A DNA stretch of 64,000 bases from Mucilaginibacter tolerans (GCF_030519375.1 NZ_JAUMKB010000004.1:186001-250000), one strand, 5' to 3'. Positions 45,130-54,343 are shown, numbered from the stretch's first letter. Notes: generated by a model not told the origin, from the letters alone. Program-made: numbers and translations.

Positions 45130-45151
45130 GAGACGCTATGTATTGCGTCTC
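45130..45151. repeat. GAGACGC/GCGTCTC palindrome
   Basis: GAGACGC (45130-45136) and GCGTCTC (45145-45151) around an 8-nt loop. Same family as 54322-54343. Confidence 0.75.
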
Positions 45152-45171
45152 ATTCTAACCCGAAAGAAGAA

Positions 45172-45348
45172 TTATTTTCCGGCTACTGCTTTAGCTAAAG
45201 CAGCGTTGTTTTTGTCGATCTGGCTGTGTTTTGGTTCTTTTGAACGGCTGCCTAATTCGATGTTGGTAGCCAGTTTCAGACCTTGTACTTCTAAGCGAGA
45301 TACAGTTTTATTTCTTCTGTCTTTTCTTTTTAAACGAGTAACGCCCAT
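45172..45348 (-). CDS. conserved-looking basic 58-residue protein next to tRNA-Cys
   Basis: 58 residues, ATG at 45348, TAA at 45172; opens MGVTRLKRKDRRNKTVSRLE and is Lys/Arg-rich. No signal peptide or membrane segment. The composition resembles small ribosome- or RNA-associated proteins, and the reading frame has codon use like its neighbours. It lies 31 bp downstream of tRNA-Cys in the same direction and could share its transcript. I believe short homologues occur in other Bacteroidota, from memory only; function not known. Confidence 0.7.
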   Translation of the reverse strand: MGVTRLKRKDRRNKTVSRLEVQGLKLATNIELGSRSKEPKHSQIDKNNAALAKAVAGK

Positions 45349-45379
45349 GGTGTTGTATTTTTAAATTTTTTAAACCTCG

Positions 45380-45450
45380 AGGTCGGAAGCGGATTCGAAC
45401 CGCTGTAAAAGGTTTTGCAGACCTCTGCCTAGCCACTCGGCCATCCGACC
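45380..45450 (-). tRNA. tRNA-Cys (GCA)
   Basis: 71 nt on the minus strand. 7-bp acceptor GGTCGGA/TCCGACC, discriminator T (U73, the tRNA-Cys identity base), D-arm with GTGGCTAGGC, anticodon loop CTGCAAA with anticodon GCA, short variable loop, and GGTTCGAATCC T-arm. CCA is not encoded. A promoter with a -33 and -7 element lies upstream. Confidence 0.95.
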
Positions 45451-45464
45451 ATTTTTAAGGAGTG

Positions 45465-45494
45465 CAAAAATAGTAAATATTTATTGGCTGCCAA
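45465..45494 (-). promoter_or_regulatory. promoter of tRNA-Cys
   Basis: The minus strand reads TTGG, then TATTTTTG with 18 nt between them (19 after TTG), the Bacteroidota -33/-7 layout. The -7 element ends 14 nt before the tRNA 5' end. Confidence 0.65.
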
Positions 45495-45572
45495 GTTTAT
45501 TTGTCAGATTTATTACGAATAAAAGCGTTTGGTGTTGCACAACGAGACCAAAATGAAGAAAGTTACACGGTT

Positions 45573-45760
45573 AAAGCTCCGCCGGAGCCAAATGTTGGTA
45601 GAAAAAAATATAAATGTATTTTCTGCCCTGTAGGGGCAATATGTAAATCGCCGGCTTTGCGGCTGGCGATGACATTTCGCACCTATGGCACGCGATGTTC
45701 ATTAATTGGCACTTTTCACCAGCAATTGGTTCCTATGGACCTTTTTATTGGTATTCGATC
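45573..45760. repeat. complex intergenic repeat, TTTCGCACCTATGGCACG family
   Basis: Fills most of the 45451-45789 gap, which has no gene. GCTCCGCCGGAGC hairpin (45574-45587), AAATGTTGGTAGAAAAAAA, CCCTGTAGGGGC hairpin, CGCCGGC...GCTGGCG symmetry and ATTTCGCACCTATGGCACG. Resembles a palindrome family common in Bacteroidota genomes (recall, not a search). Confidence 0.6.
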
Positions 45761-45789
45761 TGAAAAAATATTGAGATTCTTAATCAATA

Positions 45790-46530
45790 TTATTTTCTCG
45801 TTATTTCCGAACAAAACAGCGCTGTAGCAATAGCCACATTTAGTGATTCTGCTTTGCCTATGCGCGGTATGGTGATGCCTTTATCTACCATTTCCTTTAT
45901 TTCAGGCCTTAAACCATTCCCCTCATTCCCCATCACGATCAACCCTTCCTTGCCAAAATCAGTTTCGTAAATATTCGCGCCGTTCAGCAGTGCGCCGAAT
46001 ACAGGTAATTTTATTCCAGGCAAAAGTTCAGTCAATGATGTATAATGAATCTTCACCCTTGCCAGCGAGCCCATACAGGCCTGTACCACTTTTGGGTTAT
46101 AAGCATCAACCGTATCTTCCGAACAAATGATATGATCGATACCAAACCAGTCGGCAATGCGGATAATAGTGCCCATATTGCCAGGATCCTGTACGCCATC
46201 CAACACTAATGAAAACTTTCCTTTTAGCTGTTCATGATGCAAAACCGGCCATTGGGGGATCTTTATTAACGCCAGAGCATCCTGCGGTGTTTTTAAACTA
46301 CTCACCTTCTCCAGCTCCGTAGCAGAAATTTCACAAGAGTTTATTTTTTGGGATAATTTCAGCACTTTTGAATCGAACGAACGAGTGTAGTAAATGGCCT
46401 CTACCAGGTATGCCGAATTAATAAATTCAGCGATAGATTTATGGCCTTCAACAATAAATAAACCATGTTCGCGGCGAAACTTTTTTTGTTGTAATGACTT
46501 TAATAAATTGATCTGAGATTTTGAAAGCAT
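45790..46530 (-). CDS. TrmH/SpoU family rRNA or tRNA 2'-O-methyltransferase
   Basis: 246 residues of the SPOUT superfamily. An N-terminal L30e-like substrate-binding region (QKKFRREHGLFIVEGHKSI) precedes the knotted SAM-binding domain with LVLDGVQDPGNMGTIIRIAD (motif 1), IVMGNEGNGLRPEI (motif 2) and IPRIGKAESLNVAIATALFC (motif 3). RNA target not determinable. Its ATG (46530-46528) overlaps the divergent start of the next gene. Confidence 0.92.
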   Translation of the reverse strand: MLSKSQINLLKSLQQKKFRREHGLFIVEGHKSIAEFINSAYLVEAIYYTRSFDSKVLKLSQKINSCEISATELEKVSSLKTPQDALALIKIPQWPVLHHEQLKGKFSLVLDGVQDPGNMGTIIRIADWFGIDHIICSEDTVDAYNPKVVQACMGSLARVKIHYTSLTELLPGIKLPVFGALLNGANIYETDFGKEGLIVMGNEGNGLRPEIKEMVDKGITIPRIGKAESLNVAIATALFCSEITRK

Positions 46531-48872
46531 ATAATAAACCTGAAGGGTATCGCCTTACAATATTAAGTATTTTGCTCCTCTTTCTGGCGTCGTCCTGCGG
46601 TTTGACGCACCGCCTTAAAGATAATGAGGCACTTATCAGGAAGATCACTATAAAAGGTGTTGATAAACAGTTCTCAGAAGCAGCCCTTAACTACGTTGAT
46701 AAAGAGCAGCAGCCAAATAATGCCCTCAATCTTAAATTGTATTACTGGTTCAGTAAAAACGGGAAAAGGGACATTGGTGAATCCCCTAATTTAGTGGATA
46801 GTGCCTTGATAGAATTTTCAAGATTACAGATCCAGAAGTTCCTGCAAAACAAGGGCTACCTGAAAGCGAAGGTGACCGACAGCATAAGGGTAAAAAAGAA
46901 AAGGGCTGAGTTGATATTTACAGCAACAGAAGGTCCTATGTTCAGGGTGAGAAATTTCACCGACAGTATTGCCGACAAAAAAATGCAGGCATTATACCGT
47001 GCCAATGCCGGCAGATTAAACCATGTCAGGCAGGGTGAAAGATTCGATACGGATAGTTTGGCGGCTGAACGCGATGAAATGTATATGCTAATGAAGCGTA
47101 ACGGTTATTATGACTTTTTCAGGCAATACATTAGTTTTAATTCCGACACTACCTTTAATAAAGGTATTGCTGATATAAAAATGATTATTGATAATCCACC
47201 CGGCAAACCGGCGCACCCTATTTATAAAATTAATAACACCATAATTACAGTCTCAACCAGCAGTGGGCGCACACCGGGGAAGGTAGATACCATGCGGGTT
47301 GATTCGCAATTCAGGTTTGTTGATTTCTCTAAGAAATTCCGGCCAAGGATCATTACGATTTATAGTTTTCAGAAAAAAGGCGACCTGTATAGTATCGATA
47401 AGCAATCGCTGACCACATCAAGGCTTTCGGAATTGAATGTGTTCCGTAATGTGCCTAACCCCACCTATGAAAAGCTTCCGGATAGTACTAATCGCCTGAA
47501 CACCAAAATTGACCTTGTACCATTAAAACAAATGTCGAACCGGGTTGAGGGGGAGTTTCTGTTTAATTCAGGACGTTACGGGTTTAGCGCGGGTAATACT
47601 TTTACCGACAGGAATATATTTAAAACCGCCGCAACTTTACAGATCAAATTCAATTACAGCGTATTGTTCGATAACGGTTCATCGAACGCGGGGGGTATTG
47701 AAAACCAGGAGTTTAAATTGGGTGGAACAATAACCTACCCACAGATATTATCGCCATTCAATTTGCCTGTTTTAGGCAAATACGGTGTGCCACATACCTC
47801 GTTTTCAAGCAATTACACGCTTTTCTTTCAAAAAGGCCTCGTTGAACGCCAGAGCATTGTAAATTCTATAACTTATGATTTCACTGAAACGCCGGACAAG
47901 GTACATACTCTAACCCCTATTGATATCGAATTTTCAAAAGGAAACATAGACACTGCCGCCAAAAGAAAATTGTTAGATAGAAACTATTATTCTTATGTCT
48001 ACCTGATCGGTCGCACCATTTTCTCATCCGGTAGTCAATACACCTATCAATTGAATGCAAACAAGCTAAATACCTATCGTAATTTTCTTTATTTCAGAGG
48101 ATCAATTGATATAGGGGGTAACACACTTTGGGGGTTAAGCAAGCTATTGAATACGCCGAGAGATACAGCTGGCCAGCGGACAATTTTTGGTTATACATTT
48201 GCCCAATACGCAAAGGGTGAAATTGACCTGAGATTTTACAAGAGTTTTGGTGGAGAAAAGCAGCTGGTGTTTCGTATCAACCCGGGTATAGGTGTGCCAT
48301 ATGGAAATAGCTCGCAATTAGTGTTTGAGAAAAACTTTTACACTGGAGGCGCAAACGATATCAGGGCTTGGTTACCCCGTACTTTAGGCCCGGGCCTGTT
48401 CAATCGGGGACTGGCATATGCCGGCGATACTACAACCTTAAAGCGCCTGAAATATTTGGATCAGTTTGGCGAAATAAAGTTTGTTTCGAACCTGGAGTAT
48501 CGGTACAAGCTCGCAAATGATTTTTTCGGCTCGAAGCTAAAAGGGGCCGTTTTTGTTGATGCTGGTAACGTTTGGCGTTTGCATAAGCAATTTGAGAACC
48601 CTAATGGAGAGTTCAGGCTGGGAGAATTCTGGCAATCCACTGCAATCGGTATTGGTACAGGATTACGTTTCGACCTGGGCTTCTTTATTTTCAGATTTGA
48701 TGCTGCTCTTAAATTTAAAGACCCGGAATTTACAGGCTCTGATCAGTGGGTACTCGTCAACCATTTCAATGAGTTATTTCACACCGGAGATTTTAAACGG
48801 GCATATAGAGCATCGAACTATGATAACTTCAACTTCCTGCAGCTTAACTTCGGTATAGGACTGCCGTTTTAA
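46521..48872 (+). CDS. BamA/TamA-family outer membrane protein
   Basis: 783 residues. Lipoprotein-like N-terminus (LTILSILLLFLASSCGLTH, Cys near 27), three POTRA-like periplasmic domains (about 40-310; ITIKGVDKQFSE, RNFTDSIADKK), and a C-terminal Omp85 barrel with the GGANDIRAWLPRTLGPG segment and closing NFLQLNFGIGLPF. Outer-membrane insertion or translocation role; Bacteroidota often have several paralogues, so BamA itself is not assured. The only start near the signal is TTG at 46521, inside the divergent methyltransferase gene by 10 bp. Confidence 0.88.
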   Translation: MKAYNKPEGYRLTILSILLLFLASSCGLTHRLKDNEALIRKITIKGVDKQFSEAALNYVDKEQQPNNALNLKLYYWFSKNGKRDIGESPNLVDSALIEFSRLQIQKFLQNKGYLKAKVTDSIRVKKKRAELIFTATEGPMFRVRNFTDSIADKKMQALYRANAGRLNHVRQGERFDTDSLAAERDEMYMLMKRNGYYDFFRQYISFNSDTTFNKGIADIKMIIDNPPGKPAHPIYKINNTIITVSTSSGRTPGKVDTMRVDSQFRFVDFSKKFRPRIITIYSFQKKGDLYSIDKQSLTTSRLSELNVFRNVPNPTYEKLPDSTNRLNTKIDLVPLKQMSNRVEGEFLFNSGRYGFSAGNTFTDRNIFKTAATLQIKFNYSVLFDNGSSNAGGIENQEFKLGGTITYPQILSPFNLPVLGKYGVPHTSFSSNYTLFFQKGLVERQSIVNSITYDFTETPDKVHTLTPIDIEFSKGNIDTAAKRKLLDRNYYSYVYLIGRTIFSSGSQYTYQLNANKLNTYRNFLYFRGSIDIGGNTLWGLSKLLNTPRDTAGQRTIFGYTFAQYAKGEIDLRFYKSFGGEKQLVFRINPGIGVPYGNSSQLVFEKNFYTGGANDIRAWLPRTLGPGLFNRGLAYAGDTTTLKRLKYLDQFGEIKFVSNLEYRYKLANDFFGSKLKGAVFVDAGNVWRLHKQFENPNGEFRLGEFWQSTAIGIGTGLRFDLGFFIFRFDAALKFKDPEFTGSDQWVLVNHFNELFHTGDFKRAYRASNYDNFNFLQLNFGIGLPF

Positions 48873-48904
48873 TGCAATTAGCGAATTAGTAAATGAGTGA
48901 GTTA

Positions 48905-48990
48905 TTGAATGTGTTAAGTAGTTAATTAGGTTGATTAAGTTAAACCACCCACCAATCCAACCTTTACAATTTCTACAACAATTATAACCC
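48905..48990. repeat. TTGATTAAGTT and TACAATT-type quasi-tandem tract
   Basis: AGTTAATTAGGTTGATTAAG (48918-48937) then words like CCAACCTTTACAATTTCTAC and ACAACAATTATAACCC to the following stop codon. Same text types as at 33668-33787. Confidence 0.6.
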
Positions 48991-49526
48991 TATTTAAACA
49001 GCCCCTTTAACCCATCAAAAATGCTTTCAAAAAAGGTGGGGATGCCCAGGCCAGCGTGATGGTTGAAATATAGGAATATGCAAAAAATGATGATGGCAAA
49101 AATGATGAACCGCCTGAACATGTAGCTCAATACAACAAGAATTACCGGGATGATAAGGAGCACCATCCAACTGATATGAATCGGGATTAGCTTATCATCG
49201 GTTTTATATACATAATACAATAGTGAATGTGTGCCGGAATCGTTTACATGCTTTACATACAAAAAGCTTGATTTATCCAATTTATGGTGATAAAAAGCGG
49301 TGCCTTTTTCAAATCGTAATTGTTCTTCAAATCCGTTCACCGAAAAAGTGAATTTTCCATTAACGTTTTCGAGAATATTATGAGCGGTATCAGTGGCCAC
49401 CACCGCAATTTCATCTTTAGCAAAAGGGTTACCCTTTACTTCAAAATGTTTAATAGTGACGGTATCAGCAAAAACAAAGCTGACAGTTAGTATGGCAACA
49501 CAGATTGATAATAAAAGCTTTTTCAT
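48990..49526 (-). CDS. hypothetical exported/membrane protein
   Basis: 178 residues from the ATG at 49526. Signal peptide MKKLLLSICVAILTVSFVFA, a beta-rich domain (about 22-120, SFLYVKHVNDSGTHSLLYYV), then two hydrophobic helices (about 125-165; ISWMVLLIIPVILVVLSYMF, FAIIIFCIFLYF). Not recognised. The frame continues upstream to 49613 but would overlap the PPTase gene. It follows the PPTase by 26 bp on the same strand, so may be cotranscribed. Confidence 0.65.
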   Translation of the reverse strand: MKKLLLSICVAILTVSFVFADTVTIKHFEVKGNPFAKDEIAVVATDTAHNILENVNGKFTFSVNGFEEQLRFEKGTAFYHHKLDKSSFLYVKHVNDSGTHSLLYYVYKTDDKLIPIHISWMVLLIIPVILVVLSYMFRRFIIFAIIIFCIFLYFNHHAGLGIPTFFESIFDGLKGLFK

Positions 49527-49552
49527 GCGGAAGATTATACCTGTAAAATTAA

Positions 49553-50185
49553 TCAAAAGTTCATTTCCCTGAGTTCGGTATTTTGAGGGAAGATAGTAGA
49601 AGCAATATGGCACTTGTAGTCAGGATGAACATCCATGGGGGTGATTTGATAAGTAATGCCATCATAAGTAAGTTCTTCGCCTGATACATCCACAGAGTTT
49701 AAAGGCGTGTGAAAACCTGAGCCAATAGCTTTTAACGCCGCCTCCTTCCTGGTCCAGAAGTTATAAAATCCATCAAATTTATTGGCGTGATCATTAATAA
49801 AATGCCATTCGTTAGCAGTAAAAAAGTCGGTAAAATCGTTAAAGTCTAATTTGTTTATTTGTTCTATATCGATGCCAATTTGTCCTTCATCCGTCATAGC
49901 ACAAATAACGATATTGCCCGAGTGAGCTATGTTAAAATCGGGTCTGCAATCAAAACAGGGCCGCTGGTATTCATTGTATTTTAGGTCGGCCAGGGAGTTT
50001 TTGCTGTTATATTCCTTCAACAATTCCAGAAGCAGCAATTTGCCGCAAACCGATAACTGCTTATCTATCCACTGCCTTTTCCGCAGTGCCTGGTGCTGCA
50101 GGCTCTCGGGGAGTAAAGCCAGCTTATCAGCAAGTTCGTGGTCACTCCATCGGTGCTTAATTTCAGTGAAACAGCAAGTTATCAT
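49553..50185 (-). CDS. 4'-phosphopantetheinyl transferase (Sfp-like)
   Basis: 210 residues. Transfers the phosphopantetheine arm of CoA to carrier proteins. Sfp signatures IGIDIEQI (Mg-binding Asp) and FYNFWTRKEAALKAIGSG (Glu-Lys) are intact; CRPDFNIAHSGNIVI is the His-Ser motif. Sfp-type rather than AcpS-type length. It is divergent from the Pls-like synthetase 160 bp away, whose carrier domain is the obvious substrate (inference). Confidence 0.92.
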   Translation of the reverse strand: MITCCFTEIKHRWSDHELADKLALLPESLQHQALRKRQWIDKQLSVCGKLLLLELLKEYNSKNSLADLKYNEYQRPCFDCRPDFNIAHSGNIVICAMTDEGQIGIDIEQINKLDFNDFTDFFTANEWHFINDHANKFDGFYNFWTRKEAALKAIGSGFHTPLNSVDVSGEELTYDGITYQITPMDVHPDYKCHIASTIFPQNTELREMNF

Positions 50186-50344
50186 TCAGTTGCTAAGGCG
50201 TTTAATATTTGAGTTGAAAAGTACTAAAAGATTTACACACATTGCTTGTTTTGATGCCAGAACTATGATTATTATTGACCTGTATAAACCTTAGAATATA
50301 CTTTCCGTCTTATACACCTGAAAGCGAATAAGTAGGCTTGTTTT

Positions 50345-53300
50345 ATGAATGATTTTAGTATAGTAATTGGCGCTGATCGCCCGGATCTGATCAGGGATGA
50401 GACGCTTGCGTCTCTGTTTTCTGAGTCGGTACAGCGGTATGCAGATAAAACAGCCCTGATATTCCATGATGAAAAATTGACCTATGCTGAACTTGACCGG
50501 TGGAGCAATAAAGTAGCAAATTACCTGAAAGAAAACGGCATTGGCAGGGGACATTATGTAGGGGTTTGGTGGCAACGTGGTTTCGAGCTTCATGCGGCAA
50601 TTTTGGGTATTATTAAGGCAGGTGCAACCTATGTTCCGGTCGATCGTGAGATACCCGCCGAAAGGGTAGAAGTGATTTTGCAAGAAGTAGGTGCCATAGC
50701 CTGCTTTAGTATGCAGCAACTTAATGTAGAATGCAAAATGCTGCAGGTACCGGACCGTCCTGATTTTTATTCGAAGGAGCCTCTTTTAAAAGTCTCCCCT
50801 ATTGGGGGAGATTTAGAGGGGGCGGATTGTGCTTATGTGCTCTACACATCTGGCAGCACAGGCAAGCCCAAAGGTATTCCGATAAGTCATAAACAGATAT
50901 GCCATTTGGTGCGTGCTGAGCAATCCGTGTTTGATATCAATGCTGATGACAAAGTGTACCAGGGTTTCTCGGTATCCTTTGATATGTGGTGCGAGGAGAC
51001 CTGGATCAGTTATTTTGTGGGGGCAACACTTTGGGTGGCTGATAATACCACCTCAAAAGCTATTGATGAATTAAGTGATACGCTGAAAAGGGAAAATATA
51101 ACTATCCTGCATGCGGTGCCAAGTTTACTGGCAGTGATGGAAGACACCATACCATCGCTCCGGTTGGTTAATGCAGGTGGCGAAGCGTGTACACCACAGG
51201 TGCTGGCAAAATGGGCGCGTGATGGTATCAAATTTTATAACAGCTATGGACCGACTGAAACTACAGTAACAGCTACCATTGGTGAATTACATCGGGGAGA
51301 TCAGATCGTGATTGGTCAACCTTTGCCTAATTACAACCTGGCTGTAGTTGACGAAAAGCTGAACCTTGTGCCTTTTGGTGAAGCCGGGGAGCTGGTGATA
51401 ACCGGTCCGGGAGTATCGGCAGGTTATGTAAAATTACCGCAACTGACACAGGAAAAATTTGTGCAGAAACCGGCCTCATTATCCATATTACCCGGAGACA
51501 GGGTATACCGCACTGGTGATGCAGCTATTATTAATAAAGACGGGAGTATCGACCTTCAAGGTCGTTTTGACGATCAGATCAAATTACGTGGATACCGGAT
51601 TGAGTTAGGTGAGATAGAAAACAGATTAAATAGCATCACCGGGGTGCTATCAGCAGCAGTTGCCGTACGGAAGGATGGAACAGGACAGGAGCAGCTTGTG
51701 GGTTATGTGGTAATGGAAGATCAGGTTTGTATCGAAGAAAACCTTTTTCGATTAGAGCTGGCCAAAACATTGCCATCCTATATGGTACCTGGCACTATAG
51801 TTACCCTGCCTGAAATGCCGCGGATGCCGAGCGGAAAAATTAACCGGAAAGCATTACCAACACCAGATTCGTTTACCGTTGATCAGAACAGTCCCGCACA
51901 GGAAACGCTTGACCTGAATGCCCCGGCACATGACCGCATACTGGCTATTTTACGAAGGGTATTCCCGAATAAAACCATTGATCCGTCATTGGATTTTTTT
52001 GACGATCTGGGTGGGCACTCATTATTAGCTGCCGGATTTGTATCACAATTACGCCGTGATGCCGGGCTGCCACATGCTTCGCTGAAAGATGTGTATATAA
52101 ACCGTCCGCTGAGTACATTAATTGCTGCATGGGATAAAGAACCGCGGGTGCAACAAACGAAAGCACGTGAATACAAAAAAGTTCCATTCTTGCGGCACCT
52201 CGCTTGCTGGGCTGCTCAAACTGTTTCATTGCTTATTATCTACGGCCTATTTGCATTCCAGATATTTATTCCTTATCTGGGATACTATTATGTCGATCAG
52301 GAAACTGGGGTAATCGCTTATTCTATCATTACATCATTGGTTTTGTTTTCAATGATGCCGCCCATTTTTACAGTCATCTGCCTGGCGACGAAATGGCTGG
52401 TAATAGGCAAAATGAAAGAGGGCGATTATCCGCTTTGGGGGACCTATTATTTCCGCTGGTGGTTTGTAAAAACGATGCAACGCCTATTGCCGGCTCAGTT
52501 TCTGAATGGTACGCCGTTATATCCGTCGTATCTCCGCATGCTAGGTATGAAAATAGCCGCTGATGCGCAGATCAGTGATTTTAGCTTTGGCGCTGAAGAT
52601 CTTATTACTATCGGAAACGATGCCAGCTTAAGCTCGCAAACCAGTCTTAACAATGCTTTTGTAGAAGACGGCATGCTGAAGTTGCGCAGGATCACGATTG
52701 GGGCACATGCTTATATTGGTAGCAGTGCAATGATCGATGGGGATAGCGTAATAGAAGATTGGGGCGAATTACAAGACCTCAGCCATTTGCAGGCAGGTAA
52801 GACCATTGTTTCAGGGGAGGTTTGGAAAGGAAGCCCGGCACAATCAATCGACAAGAAAGACATCGCCGATTTGCCTCAACCACTGCCGGTATCAAAATTT
52901 ACCCGCCGCAAGTATAAAGTGATATTCAGTTTGTTTATTCTGATATTCCCATTTATTATTCTACTGCCACTGCTACCGACCATTATTTCTATTAACAAAC
53001 TGGATAATGCCGCTGATGACTACGACTTTACCTATTTGATAGGGGCCCCAGGGCTCGCCTTGCTGTATATCATCCTGTTCACAGGCGAAACTATTATTAT
53101 CACAAGGCTATTGCAACGCAAGGTAAAACCGGGCAATTACCCTATTTACAGTATGTTTTATGTGCGCAAATGGTTTTCAGATCAGATGATGTCGTTAAGC
53201 CTGATCGTATTACACCCCATTTACGCCACGGTATTTGTTTCAAGATTTTTCCGTGCTTTGGGTGCCAAGATTGGAAAGGATACCGAAATATCAACAGCGA

Positions 53301-54304
53301 GCAGCGTTACGCACCCACTGCTGGAGATCGGCGATGGTGCTTTTGTGGCCGATGCGGTGACTTTGGGTGAAGCCGATGTTCGTGGCCAGCAATTGATACT
53401 GGATAAAACCACCATCGACAGCTACAGCTTTGTGGGCAACAGCGCATTGATACCCCAAGGATACCATCTTGAAGGTAATATGCTGATCGGCGTTTTATCT
53501 ACCCCACCTGATAAACAACAAGTGACAGATAGTAAAGCCCGCGACTGGTTTGGTTCGCCTGCTATACCTTTGCCACGACGACAGGAAAGTAACCCATTCC
53601 CGCCAGAGTTGACCATCAGTCCTAAACGTCGTCGTAAGGTAACACGCGGCCTGGTGGAGTTTATCCGTATTATACTGCCGGAAAGTGCGATTATTTGTTT
53701 CTCTATTTTATTTATCGCTTATGGCCATGATCTCCTGGTCGATTATCCATTATGGAAGATCATCCTGTATTTCCCATTTTATTACCTGTTTTTTATGGGT
53801 ATTCCGGCCTTTTTACTTACCGCAGTATTAAAATGGCTGTTTATTGGTAAATACAAATCTCAGCAAAAACCAATGTGGACATGGAAGGTGTGGCGCAGTG
53901 AGGCCATCACTTCTACTTACGAGGCATTATCGATCCCGTTCCTGCTGGAATATATGCAGGGAACACCGTGGCTACCTTTGTTTTTAAGATTGCTGGGCGT
54001 AAAAACCGGTAAACGGGTGTGGATGAACACAACCGACATTACAGAGTTCGATATGGTAACTATTGGTAATGACGCAGCTCTGAATTCCGATTGCGGTCCA
54101 CAGACACATTTATTTGAGGATAGGGTAATGAAGATTGGTCCGGTGAAGATTGGCGCCCGAAGCAGCATTGGCGCAGGCACCATTATTTTATATGACAGCG
54201 AAGTAGGGGATGATACAAAAATTGAAGCCCTGTCGCTGGTGATGAAAGGTGAGCGGCTTGCCCCTGCTACTGATTGGACCGGTAGCCCGGTAAAACCGTT
54301 GTGA
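50345..54304 (+). CDS. Pls/PosA-family single-module peptide synthetase
   Basis: 1319 residues. Adenylation domain (about 20-505): core A3 YTSGSTGKPKG (167-177), A4 region FDMWCEETW, A5 NSYGPTETTVTAT, YRTGD, and A10 PSGKINRKA. Carrier domain (about 530-600) with phosphopantetheine Ser559 in DLGGHSLLA. The rest alternates membrane helix pairs (about 615-690, 860-930, 1110-1160) with three left-handed beta-helix (hexapeptide) blocks such as IGNDASLSSQTSL and IGNDAALNSDCG. This is the layout of poly-epsilon-lysine synthetase (Pls) and PosA, which make isopeptide homopolymers. There is no condensation or thioesterase domain. Residues 145-159 come from a palindromic repeat. Product unknown. Confidence 0.9.
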   Translation: MNDFSIVIGADRPDLIRDETLASLFSESVQRYADKTALIFHDEKLTYAELDRWSNKVANYLKENGIGRGHYVGVWWQRGFELHAAILGIIKAGATYVPVDREIPAERVEVILQEVGAIACFSMQQLNVECKMLQVPDRPDFYSKEPLLKVSPIGGDLEGADCAYVLYTSGSTGKPKGIPISHKQICHLVRAEQSVFDINADDKVYQGFSVSFDMWCEETWISYFVGATLWVADNTTSKAIDELSDTLKRENITILHAVPSLLAVMEDTIPSLRLVNAGGEACTPQVLAKWARDGIKFYNSYGPTETTVTATIGELHRGDQIVIGQPLPNYNLAVVDEKLNLVPFGEAGELVITGPGVSAGYVKLPQLTQEKFVQKPASLSILPGDRVYRTGDAAIINKDGSIDLQGRFDDQIKLRGYRIELGEIENRLNSITGVLSAAVAVRKDGTGQEQLVGYVVMEDQVCIEENLFRLELAKTLPSYMVPGTIVTLPEMPRMPSGKINRKALPTPDSFTVDQNSPAQETLDLNAPAHDRILAILRRVFPNKTIDPSLDFFDDLGGHSLLAAGFVSQLRRDAGLPHASLKDVYINRPLSTLIAAWDKEPRVQQTKAREYKKVPFLRHLACWAAQTVSLLIIYGLFAFQIFIPYLGYYYVDQETGVIAYSIITSLVLFSMMPPIFTVICLATKWLVIGKMKEGDYPLWGTYYFRWWFVKTMQRLLPAQFLNGTPLYPSYLRMLGMKIAADAQISDFSFGAEDLITIGNDASLSSQTSLNNAFVEDGMLKLRRITIGAHAYIGSSAMIDGDSVIEDWGELQDLSHLQAGKTIVSGEVWKGSPAQSIDKKDIADLPQPLPVSKFTRRKYKVIFSLFILIFPFIILLPLLPTIISINKLDNAADDYDFTYLIGAPGLALLYIILFTGETIIITRLLQRKVKPGNYPIYSMFYVRKWFSDQMMSLSLIVLHPIYATVFVSRFFRALGAKIGKDTEISTASSVTHPLLEIGDGAFVADAVTLGEADVRGQQLILDKTTIDSYSFVGNSALIPQGYHLEGNMLIGVLSTPPDKQQVTDSKARDWFGSPAIPLPRRQESNPFPPELTISPKRRRKVTRGLVEFIRIILPESAIICFSILFIAYGHDLLVDYPLWKIILYFPFYYLFFMGIPAFLLTAVLKWLFIGKYKSQQKPMWTWKVWRSEAITSTYEALSIPFLLEYMQGTPWLPLFLRLLGVKTGKRVWMNTTDITEFDMVTIGNDAALNSDCGPQTHLFEDRVMKIGPVKIGARSSIGAGTIILYDSEVGDDTKIEALSLVMKGERLAPATDWTGSPVKPL
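50783..50823. repeat. palindrome inside the Pls-like gene
   Basis: TCTCCCC (50793-50799) and GGGGAGA (50805-50811) with flanking AAAAG and TTTAGAGGGGG. Matches, from memory, a common Bacteroidota intergenic palindrome (CTAAATCTCCCCC type). Reads in frame as LKVSPIGGDLEG, just ahead of motif A3. Confidence 0.75.
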
Positions 54305-54321
54305 TTGTACAGTATATCGTG

Positions 54322-54343
54322 GAGACGCGATGCATCGCGTCTC
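54322..54343. repeat. perfect 22-bp GAGACGC palindrome
   Basis: GAGACGCGATG (54322-54332) directly followed by its complement CATCGCGTCTC (54333-54343). It lies in the 142-bp gap between convergent Pls-like and transglutaminase genes and may help termination. Confidence 0.85.

Noticed and set aside
50399..50414. GAGACGC/GCGTCTC palindrome near the start of the Pls-like gene
   Set aside because: It matches the word of the intergenic family, but the encoded ETLASLF is normal for adenylation domains at this place, so it is probably coincidence.
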